DNA of 64,000 nt. Source: Streptomyces sp. AA1529. Lineage in GTDB: Bacteria > Actinomycetota > Actinomycetes > Streptomycetales > Streptomycetaceae. The translations under genes were made by a program, and so were the position numbers. Shown piece after piece: positions 43,633-52,445 of this stretch. The stretch covers positions 1-64,000 of the forward strand of contig NZ_ALAP01000097.1 in the NCBI RefSeq assembly GCF_000280905.1, given 5' to 3'. Below the pieces are notes generated by a model. The model saw only the letters and a list, made by a program, of their open reading frames with translations, did not search any database and was not told where the DNA came from. Within the stretch, counting starts at the first letter, position 1. Every line of letters begins with the position of its first letter.

Positions 43633-43836
43633 GGCATCACTGAAGCCCGCTCCCGAACCGGCCAGGAATTCGGCCTCGACCGCTTCCTTGCCTTCCTCAC
43701 CGGCCACATCGATGAAGGCGTGCCCCTCCCCGAGACTCTGCGCCGCCTCATGCACAGCCACCACGGACACCTCTGCGACGACGCCACCACCGTCCTCCTC
43801 CAGTGGCACGGCCCCCAGCCCTTCGCCCCACCCTGA
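43630..43836 (+). pseudogene. PP2C/SpoIIE-type phosphatase C-terminal remnant
   Basis: 68 residues beginning DGITEARSRTGQEFGLDRFLAFL and ending HHGHLCDDATTVLLQWHGPQ, the expected last two beta strands of RsbU/SpoIIE-type PP2C phosphatases (DG.TEA...DD.T...). The rest of the gene is missing; the fragment joins directly to the transposase remnant at GTCGTCGAC. Confidence 0.65.
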
Positions 43837-43958
43837 AGCCCTCGTCGGACTCCCCACATCCGGCACCGCCCCACCAGAACGTCAATCGAGCCCCGGCTCT
43901 CCACCAACTATCCGCGACAGCTACGGCTGACCACGCCGCCCCGCGGGCAGCACCTGCT

Positions 43959-44267
43959 CTAGGCGGGCGGCTTCTCCACGAGGACATCGATCTGCTCGAT
44001 CGTGGGCTCCTCGAAGAGCTCACCCGTGTTCTCAGCGAGCGCTTGCGCGACCTCACCCGACAGATGCGCCTGGCGTCCGTCGTCGTCGGGAAAGGCGTCG
44101 AAGATTCCGAACGACGAGGGTCCGAACTGGATTCCGAACCACCTGACGGTCATGGGCTCCCCCTCGACGATCGACAGCCCCTGGTTCAAGAAGTCCTGGA
44201 CGTCGTCCTCCCTGCCGGGAAGTGCTTCGAGGCGTACCAGAAGTGCTTTGCTGACCTGTGTTGCCAT
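43959..44267 (-). CDS. antibiotic biosynthesis monooxygenase-type protein
   Basis: 102 residues with an ABM (dimeric alpha-beta barrel) pattern: KALLVRLEALPGREDDVQDFLNQGLSIVEGEPMTVRWFGIQFG and FGIFDAFPDDDGRQAHLSGEVAQAL. ABM proteins are small oxygenases or stress-induced proteins. ATG 44267 follows a GAGGAGAGACCC-like ribosome-binding site. Orphan here; its neighbours are gene remnants. Confidence 0.75.
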   Translation of the reverse strand: MATQVSKALLVRLEALPGREDDVQDFLNQGLSIVEGEPMTVRWFGIQFGPSSFGIFDAFPDDDGRQAHLSGEVAQALAENTGELFEEPTIEQIDVLVEKPPA

Positions 44268-44314
44268 CTTGGGTCTCTCCTCTTCCTTTTCCTTGGTTCG
44301 CGTCGCCGCGATCA

Positions 44315-44445
44315 TCAGAACGCCGCTATGGCCGCCTCGGCGACCGTCTGATCTTGCTCGCCGCTGCCCCCCATCACTCCTACCGAGCCCCAGGACCTGG
44401 CCGTCGTGGGGGAGCGGGATGCCACAAACGAAGATCATCATCAAC
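44315..44445 (-). pseudogene. second GlcG/HbpS gene remnant, 3' part
   Basis: The reverse strand reads MIFVCGIPLPHDGQVLG and, after a frame change, GSVGVMGGSGEQDQTVAEAAIAAF, which is the C-terminal half of a GlcG/HbpS heme-binding protein. The N-terminal half is missing. It is upstream of the ABM gene's start and lies beside a more complete copy at 44572. Confidence 0.6.
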
Positions 44446-44571
44446 ATCGGCCGAGGTGGCGGCACACCCGCGCTTGCCCGTCATGACGACTCCTCTGCTC
44501 TCCTACGCGGCTTTCGCACGACTCCTGTGCTCTCCTGCGCGGTTCGCGACGCGGGCGGGATACGCGGGGGG

Positions 44572-44982
44572 TTACAAGCCTGCGGCAGCCGCCTGGGCGA
44601 CGCTCTGGTCTTGGTCCCCTGACCCTCCGCTCACCCCGACGGCGCCCACCACCTGTCCGTTGCGGTGGAGCGGCAGGCCGCCGGCGAAGATCATCACGCG
44701 GCCCTGGTTGGAGCCGCTGATGCCGTAGAACTGCTACCCAGGAGCGGCGTTCGCGGCGAGGTCAGCGGTGCTGATGTCGAAGGCGCGGGCGGTGAAGGCC
44801 TTGTTGATGGAGATGTCGACGCTGCCGAGCCATGCGTCGTCCATGCGGGCGTGGGCGACGAGGTTGCCGCCAGCGTCGACCACGGCGATGTTGCTCGGCT
44901 GCCCGAGCTCCTGCGCTCGTTTCTCTCCCGCGTCGATAACCCGCCGAGCGTCCTGAAGGGAGATGCTTTCGATGCTGGTCAT
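44572..44982 (-). pseudogene. GlcG/HbpS heme-binding protein with internal stop
   Basis: The frame begins MTSIESISLQDARRVIDAGEKRAQELG and continues GGNLVAHARMDDAWLGSVDIS, as in HbpS/GlcG. At 44734-44736 it has TAG after NAAPG. Beyond it, in the same frame, the family C-terminus continues: QFYGISGSNQGRV, FAGGLPLHRNGQVVGAVGVSGG, ending at 44572. A single C-to-T change (CAG to TAG) would account for it. Without readthrough only 82 residues would be made. HbpS in Streptomyces partners with the SenS/SenR system. Confidence 0.75.
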
Positions 44983-45030
44983 GGCGCGCGCTCCTTCTTG
45001 AAGTCGTTTCCGGGGATATGGGCCAGCGCT

Positions 45031-45135
45031 TCAGCCGCCGTCGGGGTGAAGCAGGACCTTGGTCCAACCGTTGTCGCGCTGGTCGACGTGCTGGTAGCCC
45101 TCGGGGGGCGCGTGCTCCTCTCCGGGGCGAAGTGG
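45031..45135 (-). pseudogene. zinc alcohol dehydrogenase C-terminal remnant
   Basis: About 35 codons reading PGEEHAPPEGYQHVDQRDNGWTKVLLHPDGG and a stop. The tail (EGY..VDQRDNGWTKVLL.PDG) matches the end of zinc-dependent medium-chain dehydrogenases. No start or body of the gene is present. It lies upstream of the HbpS-like pseudogene. Confidence 0.5.
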
Positions 45136-45392
45136 CTCGCCGCCGTGAAAGTGTTCGAGCTGTCTCCACCGTCACCTGGCTTCGCCTCACGTGCAAACGC
45201 AGTCCGCGGGTGACCAGCGTCCGATTCGTGGACCAGGCGGCGACTCTCTGGACTCCGCTCTAACGGCCGCGCCGACCCCGAACAGGACTTGACCAAGTTC
45301 TGTGGGTGTTCGGGTTGGAGATGATGCCCAGGCGCTCGTCCCAGGTCATCACGATCCTTGGGTGGCCTTGGCGACGACCCGGCCCCGGCCAG

Positions 45393-45641
45393 TCAGGCGG
45401 TCTGACCGAAGCCGGCCGCCGTGAGGTCCTGCTCTCGCAGCGGAGTGCAGTCCACGTCCAGCTTCGGTCGGACACCTCGGGCTGGAGTACTCACGGTCAG
45501 GTACGGCCAGATGCGCGCCAGGTCCTCCGGCTCGATCGTCCAGCCCTCTTCCAGCAGCTGGCGGACGGTCTCGGCGAAGTCCAAGGGCGTTGTGGAAAAT
45601 GCCCGCGTTTGCAGGAACAGTGCGACGCCCTCTGCCGCCAC
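45393..45641 (-). pseudogene. Tn3 family transposase C-terminal remnant
   Basis: 82 residues. The frame reads LEEGWTIEPEDLARIWPYLT and PKLDVDCTPLREQDLTAAGF. This resembles the end of Tn3-type transposases of actinomycetes, but the region that normally links these two parts (around YLT..) is condensed, suggesting an internal deletion. Identification is by pattern only. Confidence 0.45.
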
Positions 45642-45699
45642 CGGTGAGGTCGGGCCACCCGGCTCCGGGCGGAGCCCGGTCGGGCACGCTGCAGGGGTG

Positions 45700-46533
45700 T
45701 CACAGCATCTCCAGCGGCCGTTTGCTCCCCGGCGGCGGGAACGCCCGGTCCAGCGTCGCGAGGTCCTCGGCGGTCAGGTCCACCTCCAGAGCCGCTCTGT
45801 TCTCCTCGACGTGCGCGCGGGAAGACGCCTTCGGGATCGCGATGACGTCCTCGTGCCGCAGGACCCAGGCCAGGGCGATCTGCGCGGGCGTCGCACCGTG
45901 GGCAGCTGCCACGTCCCGCAACGCCGGGTGGCCGAGCAGACGGCCCTGCTCGACCGGCGAGTACGCCATGACGGGGATCGACAGTTCACGGCACCTGGGC
46001 AGCAGACCGTACTCAGGCCCTCGACGGCTGAGGTTGTACAGCACCTGGTCGGTCTGCGGCCCGGCTCCGGGCGGCAGATCCGCGAGATCATCCACGTCCA
46101 GGTTGCTCACTCCCCAGGAGCGGATGGCACCCTCCCGCACCAGGGACTCGAATGCCTCGACCGTCTCCTCCAGCGGCACGGCTCCACGCCAGTGCAGCAG
46201 GTACAGATCGATCCGGTCCGTGCGCAAACGACGCAGGCTCCCCCGGCATGCCTCGGCCACTCCACCGGCGTCCGCATGGGTGGGGAGCACCTTGCTGACC
46301 AAGAAGACCTCGTCCCGCCGTCCGGCCACCGCCTCGGCCACCACTTCCTCCGCCGCGCCGTCCCCGTACATCTCCGCGGTGTCGACGAGGGTCATCCCCA
46401 GGTCCAGCCCGGCGCGCAGGGCCGACACCTCGGCCGCGCGGCGCCCGGGATCCTCCCCCATCCCCCAGGTGCCCTGACCGAGCACCGTGACCGCAACCCC
46501 GCAAGGAAGGATGACCGTCCTCGGATCCGCCAT
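45700..46533 (-). CDS. aldo/keto reductase
   Basis: 277 residues of the NADP-dependent AKR superfamily: GQGTWGMGEDPGRRAAEVSALRAGLDLGMTLVDTAEMYGDGAAEE contains catalytic Asp and Tyr; FLVSKVLPTHADAGG has the Lys; DRIDLYLLHWRGAVPLEETVEA the His. The C-terminal region (IPKASSRAHVEENRAALEVDL) binds NADP phosphate. A general stress/detoxification reductase; substrate unknown. ATG 46533 is the natural start. Confidence 0.9.
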   Translation of the reverse strand: MADPRTVILPCGVAVTVLGQGTWGMGEDPGRRAAEVSALRAGLDLGMTLVDTAEMYGDGAAEEVVAEAVAGRRDEVFLVSKVLPTHADAGGVAEACRGSLRRLRTDRIDLYLLHWRGAVPLEETVEAFESLVREGAIRSWGVSNLDVDDLADLPPGAGPQTDQVLYNLSRRGPEYGLLPRCRELSIPVMAYSPVEQGRLLGHPALRDVAAAHGATPAQIALAWVLRHEDVIAIPKASSRAHVEENRAALEVDLTAEDLATLDRAFPPPGSKRPLEML

Positions 46534-46667
46534 GGCTTCCTCCTGGATGTAACGGTGGCCAAAGACTGCCAACCACCAACAGCACCACGATCGCGCATCG
46601 GATGGCACCGCGATCACCGACGTAGGTACCACGTCGTCGGAGCAGGATGCGCCGACTGTTGGGGCGT

Positions 46668-47768
46668 TCAGCGGGGCTGGCCGAGTGCTGCCGCCGGCCG
46701 CAGGTTCTCCTCGAGTTCATCGTCCATGGCCGCGCCGGCCAAGGCCCGTCCCAGTCGAGGTGCCTGTTTAAAGAGGTTGTGCCCGGCGGCGAAGAAGATT
46801 CTGTCGGCTTCCCAGACCGCCATGCCGTCCTCACTCCACGGCAGGCTTGTCACCCAGCAGTTGAGGCGCTCGACGGGCTCGGGGTCAAGGCCGGGCAATG
46901 CGTGGGAGATGTACGCGCGGGCGCGGTCACTGAGTGCCGTCAAGGCTTCGGCGTCCGCGAAGCTGCCGTCCTCCCGCACCTCGACCGTTTCGCTGAGCCC
47001 CACCGCATACCGGCTGTTGCCCGGGTAAGGGGCTGCGTAGACGCCAACCTCACCGAAGTCGCCGCTGCTGTCCTGCAGGCAGGCGACCCGTTCCGGGGGC
47101 GCTCCCCTGACCTGGAAGGTGAGGCGGACGTGGGCTGCCGGCTGTACCGGCAGCGAAAGCCCCACGTTGCGCGCCAGCCGCGCGGTGCCCACGCCCGCGC
47201 ACACCACGGCCGTCGCGTACTCTTCGCGGCCGACGCTACTGACCACCTCCACCGTGCCGCGGCCCGTCGGATACAGCGAGATGACTTCATCGGTGACCAG
47301 CGAGTCACCCAGCGCATCGGCCAGCCGCTCGACCGCGGCACGGGTGCGGATGGCACCGCCGCCCTCATCGAGCATCGCGGGACCGCGGTAGTCGGCGAGC
47401 AGCGGCATGCGCGCGTGAAGCTCGGCGCTGTCCACGGTGCGGGCCGGTATGCCGCCGGCATCCTGCAGAATGCGCAGTCTCCCAGGAACGGTACTGCCCA
47501 GTGCGACCACTCCGTCCCGGGAGACCAGCTCTGCGCCCAACCGGTCGGCCCACTCGTCCCAAACGGCGCGGGCCTCCCGGGTGAATTCCACCAGGCGGGC
47601 GTCGTCGTGCGCGTGGCGGAATATGCGGGACTGGCCACCGGATTGCCCGTGGCCTGGAACGCCGCTCTCGTACACCCGCACCGCCGTTCCGCGTTCGGCC
47701 AGTGCGTAGGCGGTGCAGAGTCCGACGATGCCGGCCCCGACCACGGCCACCTCGGGAACCCGGTCCAT
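46668..47768 (-). CDS. FAD-dependent amine oxidase (DAO type)
   Basis: 366 residues with N-terminal VAVVGAGIVGLCTAYALAERG and the DAO family layout; the strand GIRTRAAVERLADALG, VVCAGVGTARLARN and the C-terminal VERLNCWVTSLPWSEDGMAVWEADRIFFAAGHNLFKQAPRLG match sarcosine oxidase/N-methyltryptophan oxidase-like enzymes. The Cys near residue 311 (LNCWVTSLP) lies where monomeric sarcosine oxidases carry their FAD-attaching Cys. Amine substrate unknown. It lies 134 bp upstream of the reductase. Confidence 0.85.
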   Translation of the reverse strand: MDRVPEVAVVGAGIVGLCTAYALAERGTAVRVYESGVPGHGQSGGQSRIFRHAHDDARLVEFTREARAVWDEWADRLGAELVSRDGVVALGSTVPGRLRILQDAGGIPARTVDSAELHARMPLLADYRGPAMLDEGGGAIRTRAAVERLADALGDSLVTDEVISLYPTGRGTVEVVSSVGREEYATAVVCAGVGTARLARNVGLSLPVQPAAHVRLTFQVRGAPPERVACLQDSSGDFGEVGVYAAPYPGNSRYAVGLSETVEVREDGSFADAEALTALSDRARAYISHALPGLDPEPVERLNCWVTSLPWSEDGMAVWEADRIFFAAGHNLFKQAPRLGRALAGAAMDDELEENLRPAAALGQPR

Positions 47769-48719
47769 TCGATCGCCTCACTTCGCGTCCCGGAGCCGTC
47801 CCCCTGCGGGCCAGGGACTAAGTTCATCTGTCGCCGCCGCGAACGGGTGGGTGACTGGACCCCATGAGCATTGCCAGTTCTACGTGACTTGGCGGCGCAA
47901 CCCTGCCTCCTCCAGCCTCACACCGGTACGAAATATGTCAACCGGTCACCTCGGACAACGATCGTGACCCACCGGCGGAGAGCCGCGGGTCGGACGTCCG
48001 GTCAAGGCACGGCAGGAGGAGTCTGAGCAGTACATCGGCCGGCTGGCGATTCCGTCGCTGTCCAGACCAGCGGGCTGCAGGGGTTCCGCTCGGCCGAGAT
48101 GTCGACCCGCCGGACGTGGTGACGGCAATCGGAGCGATGGGTGCGGAATGACCTTGCATCATGATCAGCCTGGCAGCTTCCGCAGCCAGGACATCCTGCA
48201 CATCAGAGTCCAGGCTCATCGTGTCGTTCCCCGTGCTCTGGCCAGCCCGTAGCGTGCGCGAGGGGGAGGTCTGTGCACGCCAGTCACCGGCCAGGCGAAG
48301 TCGTACATCAGGACGGGGAAACGACAGAGTTCAGGGCTACCGGCAGGACAATGCGGCCTCGGTGGCCTGGTCCGGTCCAGGGTGGGCGTGACATGCCGAG
48401 CCCCACGAGGCCCGGGGCGGCCAGGTGCCAAGTCGCCCACTCCCGGCCTGCGCCTCGTCAGATCACTCAGGACGACGTCAAGCGGGCCATCGCGCGCTCT
48501 GCGGCCAGCTGGCGCGATCAAGGGCCAGCTATCGCGCTCAGTCACACCTCAGACGCTCCGAGATCGAAAACAACTTCTGAGACTCGAGTCAACCCGTCGT
48601 GCCCGGGAGGCGGCCCGTGCCTCTTCGGGGCGAGCGGCCCCCGGGGACGACGGTCACCTGGGCCGGTCGGTCCCCCTACGGGAGGTCGTTGCAGTCCCGT
48701 TCGAACTGTTCAGCCTTCT
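47769..48719. other. 950-bp gap without a recognisable intact gene
   Basis: Several overlapping short frames on both strands, none convincing. One leftward frame (47938-48219) begins MSLDSDVQDVLAAEAARLIM and could be the start of an eroded gene, followed by unrelated residues. The first part contains the upstream region of the amine oxidase gene. Confidence 0.4.
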
Positions 48720-48930
48720 GACACGAGACCGCGCGCGACCGGCCACAGCACACGATCCCTCGGCGAACGTATGGCTGGCGGCCAGCCGGATCAGTTCCTT
48801 GACGGTCCGCTCAAAGTCTGCGCTGTCGGTTGCCCAGTAGCGCTCCATAAGGCCGTCCAGGCGCTCGTGGTCTCGGCGCTGCCTGGCAAGAACGCTGTCA
48901 GAGCCGCTCAGCTCCTCGAAGCTCTGTTCC
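48720..48930 (-). pseudogene. hemerythrin-like protein remnant
   Basis: LSGSDSVLARQRRDHERLDGLMERYW and ADFERTVKELIRLAASHTFAEG form the first helices of a Streptomyces HHE hemerythrin, with His-containing segments. After FAEG the frame changes; another frame reads VLWPVARGLVSEG and a stop. The second half is missing. A decayed oxygen-binding protein gene. Confidence 0.55.
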
Positions 48931-48982
48931 GCGACTGAGCGTGTCCGAGACGCTGGATGACAAGATGGCACCGTCGTGGGCT

Positions 48983-49384
48983 TCAGAGACCGTCGATGTG
49001 GACGCCGGAAGCCATGGGGCACGCGCGTGCGGCTTCGGCGATCAGGTTCTGGTACTCGCCGGCTTCCAGGTCCGGCAGGTCGATGCGCATGCTGGCCTGG
49101 AAGGCGTATCGCAGCGGGCCGCTGTGTTCGAGTGAGACGTCGGCGGTCACGCTGCTGTTCTCCACGGACAGGCCGCGGACACTCGCTGCCAGGGCCAAGG
49201 ACTGTTGCATGCAGGAAGCCAGGGCAGCGGCGTGCAACTGCTCCGGGCTCCATCCCTCCCAGGCGTTGGCCCCGCCCAACGCAGTGGGAAGGGCGACCGG
49301 CAGCGTTTCCCCGGTTCCCTCGACCTTCACCTGGCCGGCTCGGGCTCGGGCCGTCGTTGTGTAGATGCTGCGTTCCTGTGTCAT
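48983..49384 (-). CDS. OsmC/Ohr-type peroxide-reducing protein
   Basis: 133 residues of the OsmC family: VALPTALGGANAWEGWSPEQLHAAALASCMQQSLALAA contains the first catalytic Cys, and a later cysteine (AARACPMASGV) completes the redox pair. Ohr members reduce organic hydroperoxides with lipoyl partners. ATG 49384 gives the expected length. Fits the stress-related neighbourhood. Confidence 0.9.
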   Translation of the reverse strand: MTQERSIYTTTARARAGQVKVEGTGETLPVALPTALGGANAWEGWSPEQLHAAALASCMQQSLALAASVRGLSVENSSVTADVSLEHSGPLRYAFQASMRIDLPDLEAGEYQNLIAEAARACPMASGVHIDGL

Positions 49385-49585
49385 GTTGCCTCCGGTCGGG
49401 TGTGGTGGGCCGCGCACGTGCGGCGCGTGATGGGTTCCAGCGGCTCGGGTAGGTGCGCGGCACGTGCGGAGATCGATCAGGTCGGCCCTTTGCGGCATCG
49501 CACGCTCAGGCACACGGTCGGCGTTCGCAGTCTCGGCACGCCGGTCGCCTGCGGTTGCTACTCGCGCCTTGCCGATGGAGGGATG

Positions 49586-51184
49586 TCACGGGGCACGGTC
49601 GCTGGTGCGGGCGGCCGCGGCACGCAGGATCCGTGCACGGCCGCCCGTGGGCACGCTCCAGATGTCGTGCCCGGGCAGCTTCCACCGGGCAAGGAGCGCG
49701 TTGGCTGCCTGGAAGCCACTTGTGGCGGCTCGCTCCATCAAGGCGACGGGGAGGTCGACTCGGACGAGGTCACCTGCGCACATCACGCGCGGATCGGGGG
49801 TGGCAACGGTCGGCCGCCGGTCGAACTGGCCGACCGGGAAGAGCGGGCAGTCGGCCCGGACTTCGGTACGTTCGTCGACCACGCGCGCGGAGGCAGTCTC
49901 CGGATAGATGCGTCGCAGCTCTTCGAGCAGTCGTTCCCGCGTACGTGCTGCATCCTGGCTGCCGGGGAGCGCGTACGCGTGCAGTTCCACGACGGCGCCG
50001 TTGCGGCGCTCTGCCCAGGCCTGTGCCTCCTGCTCGTAGCGGTTGAGGACACTGATGTTGTCCAGGGGGCCGCAGTCGGCTGTGCCCAGGAAGGCGGGGC
50101 GGGTGGAATCCAGTGGCCGGTCCAGCCACAGGCGGGTGACCTGGAAGGGCGGGGCGGTGCGGAGCTGGTCGATCCGGCGGCGCCAGGTGCCGGTTCCCAG
50201 ATTCGGCGAGGAAGCGACGAGCTTCTTCAGGCCGTCGGTGTCCATCGCCAAGACGACGCCGTCGAACCGCTGGCCTCGAAGGCCGCCTTGCGGGCCACTG
50301 TCCTCCGTCTCGACCGTGAGCTCGTGCGTGGTGTCCGCCACGAGGCGCTTGACGGGCGTGCGGGTATGGATGGAGACGTGGTGGGCGCGCAGGTAGTCAC
50401 CCAATGGCTCCCACAGGGCTTGGGGAAAGGGCCGCGTCGGGACATCGAAGAGAAGTCCCTCGCTCGATCCCAAAAAGTAGAGGTGGAACATGACGGCCAG
50501 TTCGGCAGCGGAGAGCTGGGACGGGTCGGCGAAGAAGCTGCGGGAGAAAACTTCGAAGGCCAGATGGTGGGCGCGCTCGGGGAAACGCATGGAGCGCAGG
50601 TAGGTGCGGGCGTCGAGGTGATCGAGTCGTCGGTAGGTCTCGGGGACGCCGACGTTGAAGAGCGACAGTGCGGTCTGTCGGTCGATCGCTTTGAGGTCTG
50701 TCATGGAGAAGGCAGGGCTGCGCAGGATGAACGCTGCCACGTTCCATGGCGGGGTTCTGGGCAGGCCGGCGAAGCTGTCATGGTGGCCGGCGCTGTGCCA
50801 GAGGGGGTAGTCGGGCACGGGGGAAAGAAACTCAAGCTGTGGGTCGACACGGCGCAGCAGGGCCCGAAGGTTGTAGTACTGGCGGAAGAAGGCGTGGAAG
50901 CCGCGCGACATGGTCACCTGGCTTCCGTCCCGCAGTGTGCTCGGCCAGCCTGCCAGCCGCCCTCCCAGTGATGCTTGGCCTTCGAAGAGGTCGACGCGTA
51001 CGCCGCGTTCAGCCAGGGCGGTGGCGGCGGTGATGCCGGCGATGCCTCCGCCGATGACCGCGACGTTTCGCGCTTTCCTGGGTGCGTGTGGATCGCCCGG
51101 CGTGGCCGTGTGCCGTACGGCGCGCCTGTCACGGCCGGGCCTCACCTCGCGTGGGCGGGGAGTTACAAACGCCGGAGTAAACAC
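49586..51184 (-). CDS. crtU: carotene desaturase/methyltransferase-like flavoprotein (CrtU type)
   Basis: 532 residues. VAVIGGGIAGITAATALAERGVRVDLFEGQASLGG is the FAD-binding start; MSRGFHAFFRQYYNLRALLRRVDP, DLKAIDRQTALSLFNV and LYFLGSSEGLLFDVPTRP match CrtU, which converts beta-carotene rings to aromatic phi rings (isorenieratene). It starts at GTG 51184, in the opposite direction to the cruF-like gene 224 bp away. crtY and crtT, which would be needed for isorenieratene, are not seen in the window. Confidence 0.8.
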   Translation of the reverse strand: MFTPAFVTPRPREVRPGRDRRAVRHTATPGDPHAPRKARNVAVIGGGIAGITAATALAERGVRVDLFEGQASLGGRLAGWPSTLRDGSQVTMSRGFHAFFRQYYNLRALLRRVDPQLEFLSPVPDYPLWHSAGHHDSFAGLPRTPPWNVAAFILRSPAFSMTDLKAIDRQTALSLFNVGVPETYRRLDHLDARTYLRSMRFPERAHHLAFEVFSRSFFADPSQLSAAELAVMFHLYFLGSSEGLLFDVPTRPFPQALWEPLGDYLRAHHVSIHTRTPVKRLVADTTHELTVETEDSGPQGGLRGQRFDGVVLAMDTDGLKKLVASSPNLGTGTWRRRIDQLRTAPPFQVTRLWLDRPLDSTRPAFLGTADCGPLDNISVLNRYEQEAQAWAERRNGAVVELHAYALPGSQDAARTRERLLEELRRIYPETASARVVDERTEVRADCPLFPVGQFDRRPTVATPDPRVMCAGDLVRVDLPVALMERAATSGFQAANALLARWKLPGHDIWSVPTGGRARILRAAAARTSDRAP

Positions 51185-51407
51185 TTCACTCTCCCGAGCA
51201 GACGCCCAGTGGGGTAATCGAGCGTCCCAGCCGCGCCGACGGGGATCGCCGCGACACGCCCGCCTGCTGCGCCGAACGAGTGCTGAGTACGCAGCGGTAC
51301 ATGACGCATGGACGTCTCAGCGTGCTGCGTTGGGCGCCCAGTGGCACTGCGGGGGCGGAAAATGGGCCTGCAGCTCCTGCGCGGCTGATGTGTGCCTTTC
51401 TAAGCTC

Positions 51408-52445
51408 ATGCCCATGCTGCAGTCGGTTCAGCCCCCGGCACCTGCGCCAGCGCTTGGACGGCATCGTCGGCTCACGGCTACGGTGTGTGGCCTGGCCGGC
51501 ATCGCCATCGTGTGCCAGATCCTCTACCCGCTCGCGACGCCTTCCCAGCGCAACAGTCTGACCATCGTGACGGTGCTGTTCTTCTGCAGTGCTTCGCTGC
51601 TGGACGCTTCCCGGTGCCACGGTCGCCGGGGCGCGTTCACAGTGTTGCTGGTGGCCGCAGGAGGCGGCCTGGCTGTGGAGGTCGTGGGGTTGCGCAGCGG
51701 CTTCCCCTTCGGCTCCTACGAGTACAGCGACACGCTGGGTCCCTCGCTGGCCGGTGTCCCGCTCGTCGTGCCGCTGGCGTGGGCCATGATGGCCTGGCCC
51801 GCACTCGTCGTCGCTCGCGTCCTGACCGTCCGCAACCGCGACCGCACCCCGCGGCGGCACAACCGGCTGCGCACGACTCTGCTGGGGGGATGGGCGCTGG
51901 CGTCCTGGGATGTGTTTCTGGACCCGCAGATGGTCGATGCTGGCCACTGGCGGTGGCACGACCCGCACCCCGCGCTACCCGGTGTAACGGGGATTCCTTT
52001 GTCCAACTTCGCCGGCTGGCTGGTTGTGGCCACCCTCATGATGGCCGCGCTCGACACCGCGGTCGGGCGCACCGCCAGGGCCCCTCGCGCTGAGGTGCGC
52101 TTCGACGGCGCGTGCAGCGGCCCAGCGGTCACGCTGTATCTGTGGACTTACGCCTCCTGCGTGCTGGCCGCCGCCGTCTTCTTCGGCCGGCCCTCGGTGG
52201 CCCTCGTCGGAGGACTGCTGATGGGCGTCACCGCTGTACCCATGGCCTCGGTGGCTTGGCGCAGCAGGTCAGTCCTGACAGTCGTTTCAGGCCGTGTGGG
52301 CTTGGCAGCGCGCTGCCGCGGCAGCGCGCGACGCCATCGGTGGCGACGTCCTCGCGCAGCGAGAAGCGCGCCCACGCCGCCGCTTCGTCAGCCGACCGGC
52401 ACGACAACGTCTCGTCAGGCACCGGAGCGAGGAGGGGGCGGCTGA
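51408..52445 (+). CDS. cruF: carotenoid hydratase CruF-like membrane protein (DUF422)
   Basis: 345 residues. Six to seven membrane helices: GLAGIAIVCQILYPLATP, TIVTVLFFCSASLLDASR, FTVLLVAAGGGLAVEVVGL, VPLVVPLAWAMMAWPALVVARV, LLGGWALASWDVFLDPQM, FAGWLVVATLMMAALDT. The block GSYEYSDTLGPSLAGVPLVVPLAW and WDVFLDPQMVDAGHWRWHDP is the DUF422 signature of CruF, the carotenoid 1',2'-hydratase of C40/C50 pathways. The C-terminal 45 residues are Arg-rich and unconserved. The stop overlaps the next start (TGATG). Confidence 0.85.
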   Translation: MPMLQSVQPPAPAPALGRHRRLTATVCGLAGIAIVCQILYPLATPSQRNSLTIVTVLFFCSASLLDASRCHGRRGAFTVLLVAAGGGLAVEVVGLRSGFPFGSYEYSDTLGPSLAGVPLVVPLAWAMMAWPALVVARVLTVRNRDRTPRRHNRLRTTLLGGWALASWDVFLDPQMVDAGHWRWHDPHPALPGVTGIPLSNFAGWLVVATLMMAALDTAVGRTARAPRAEVRFDGACSGPAVTLYLWTYASCVLAAAVFFGRPSVALVGGLLMGVTAVPMASVAWRSRSVLTVVSGRVGLAARCRGSARRHRWRRPRAARSAPTPPLRQPTGTTTSRQAPERGGGG

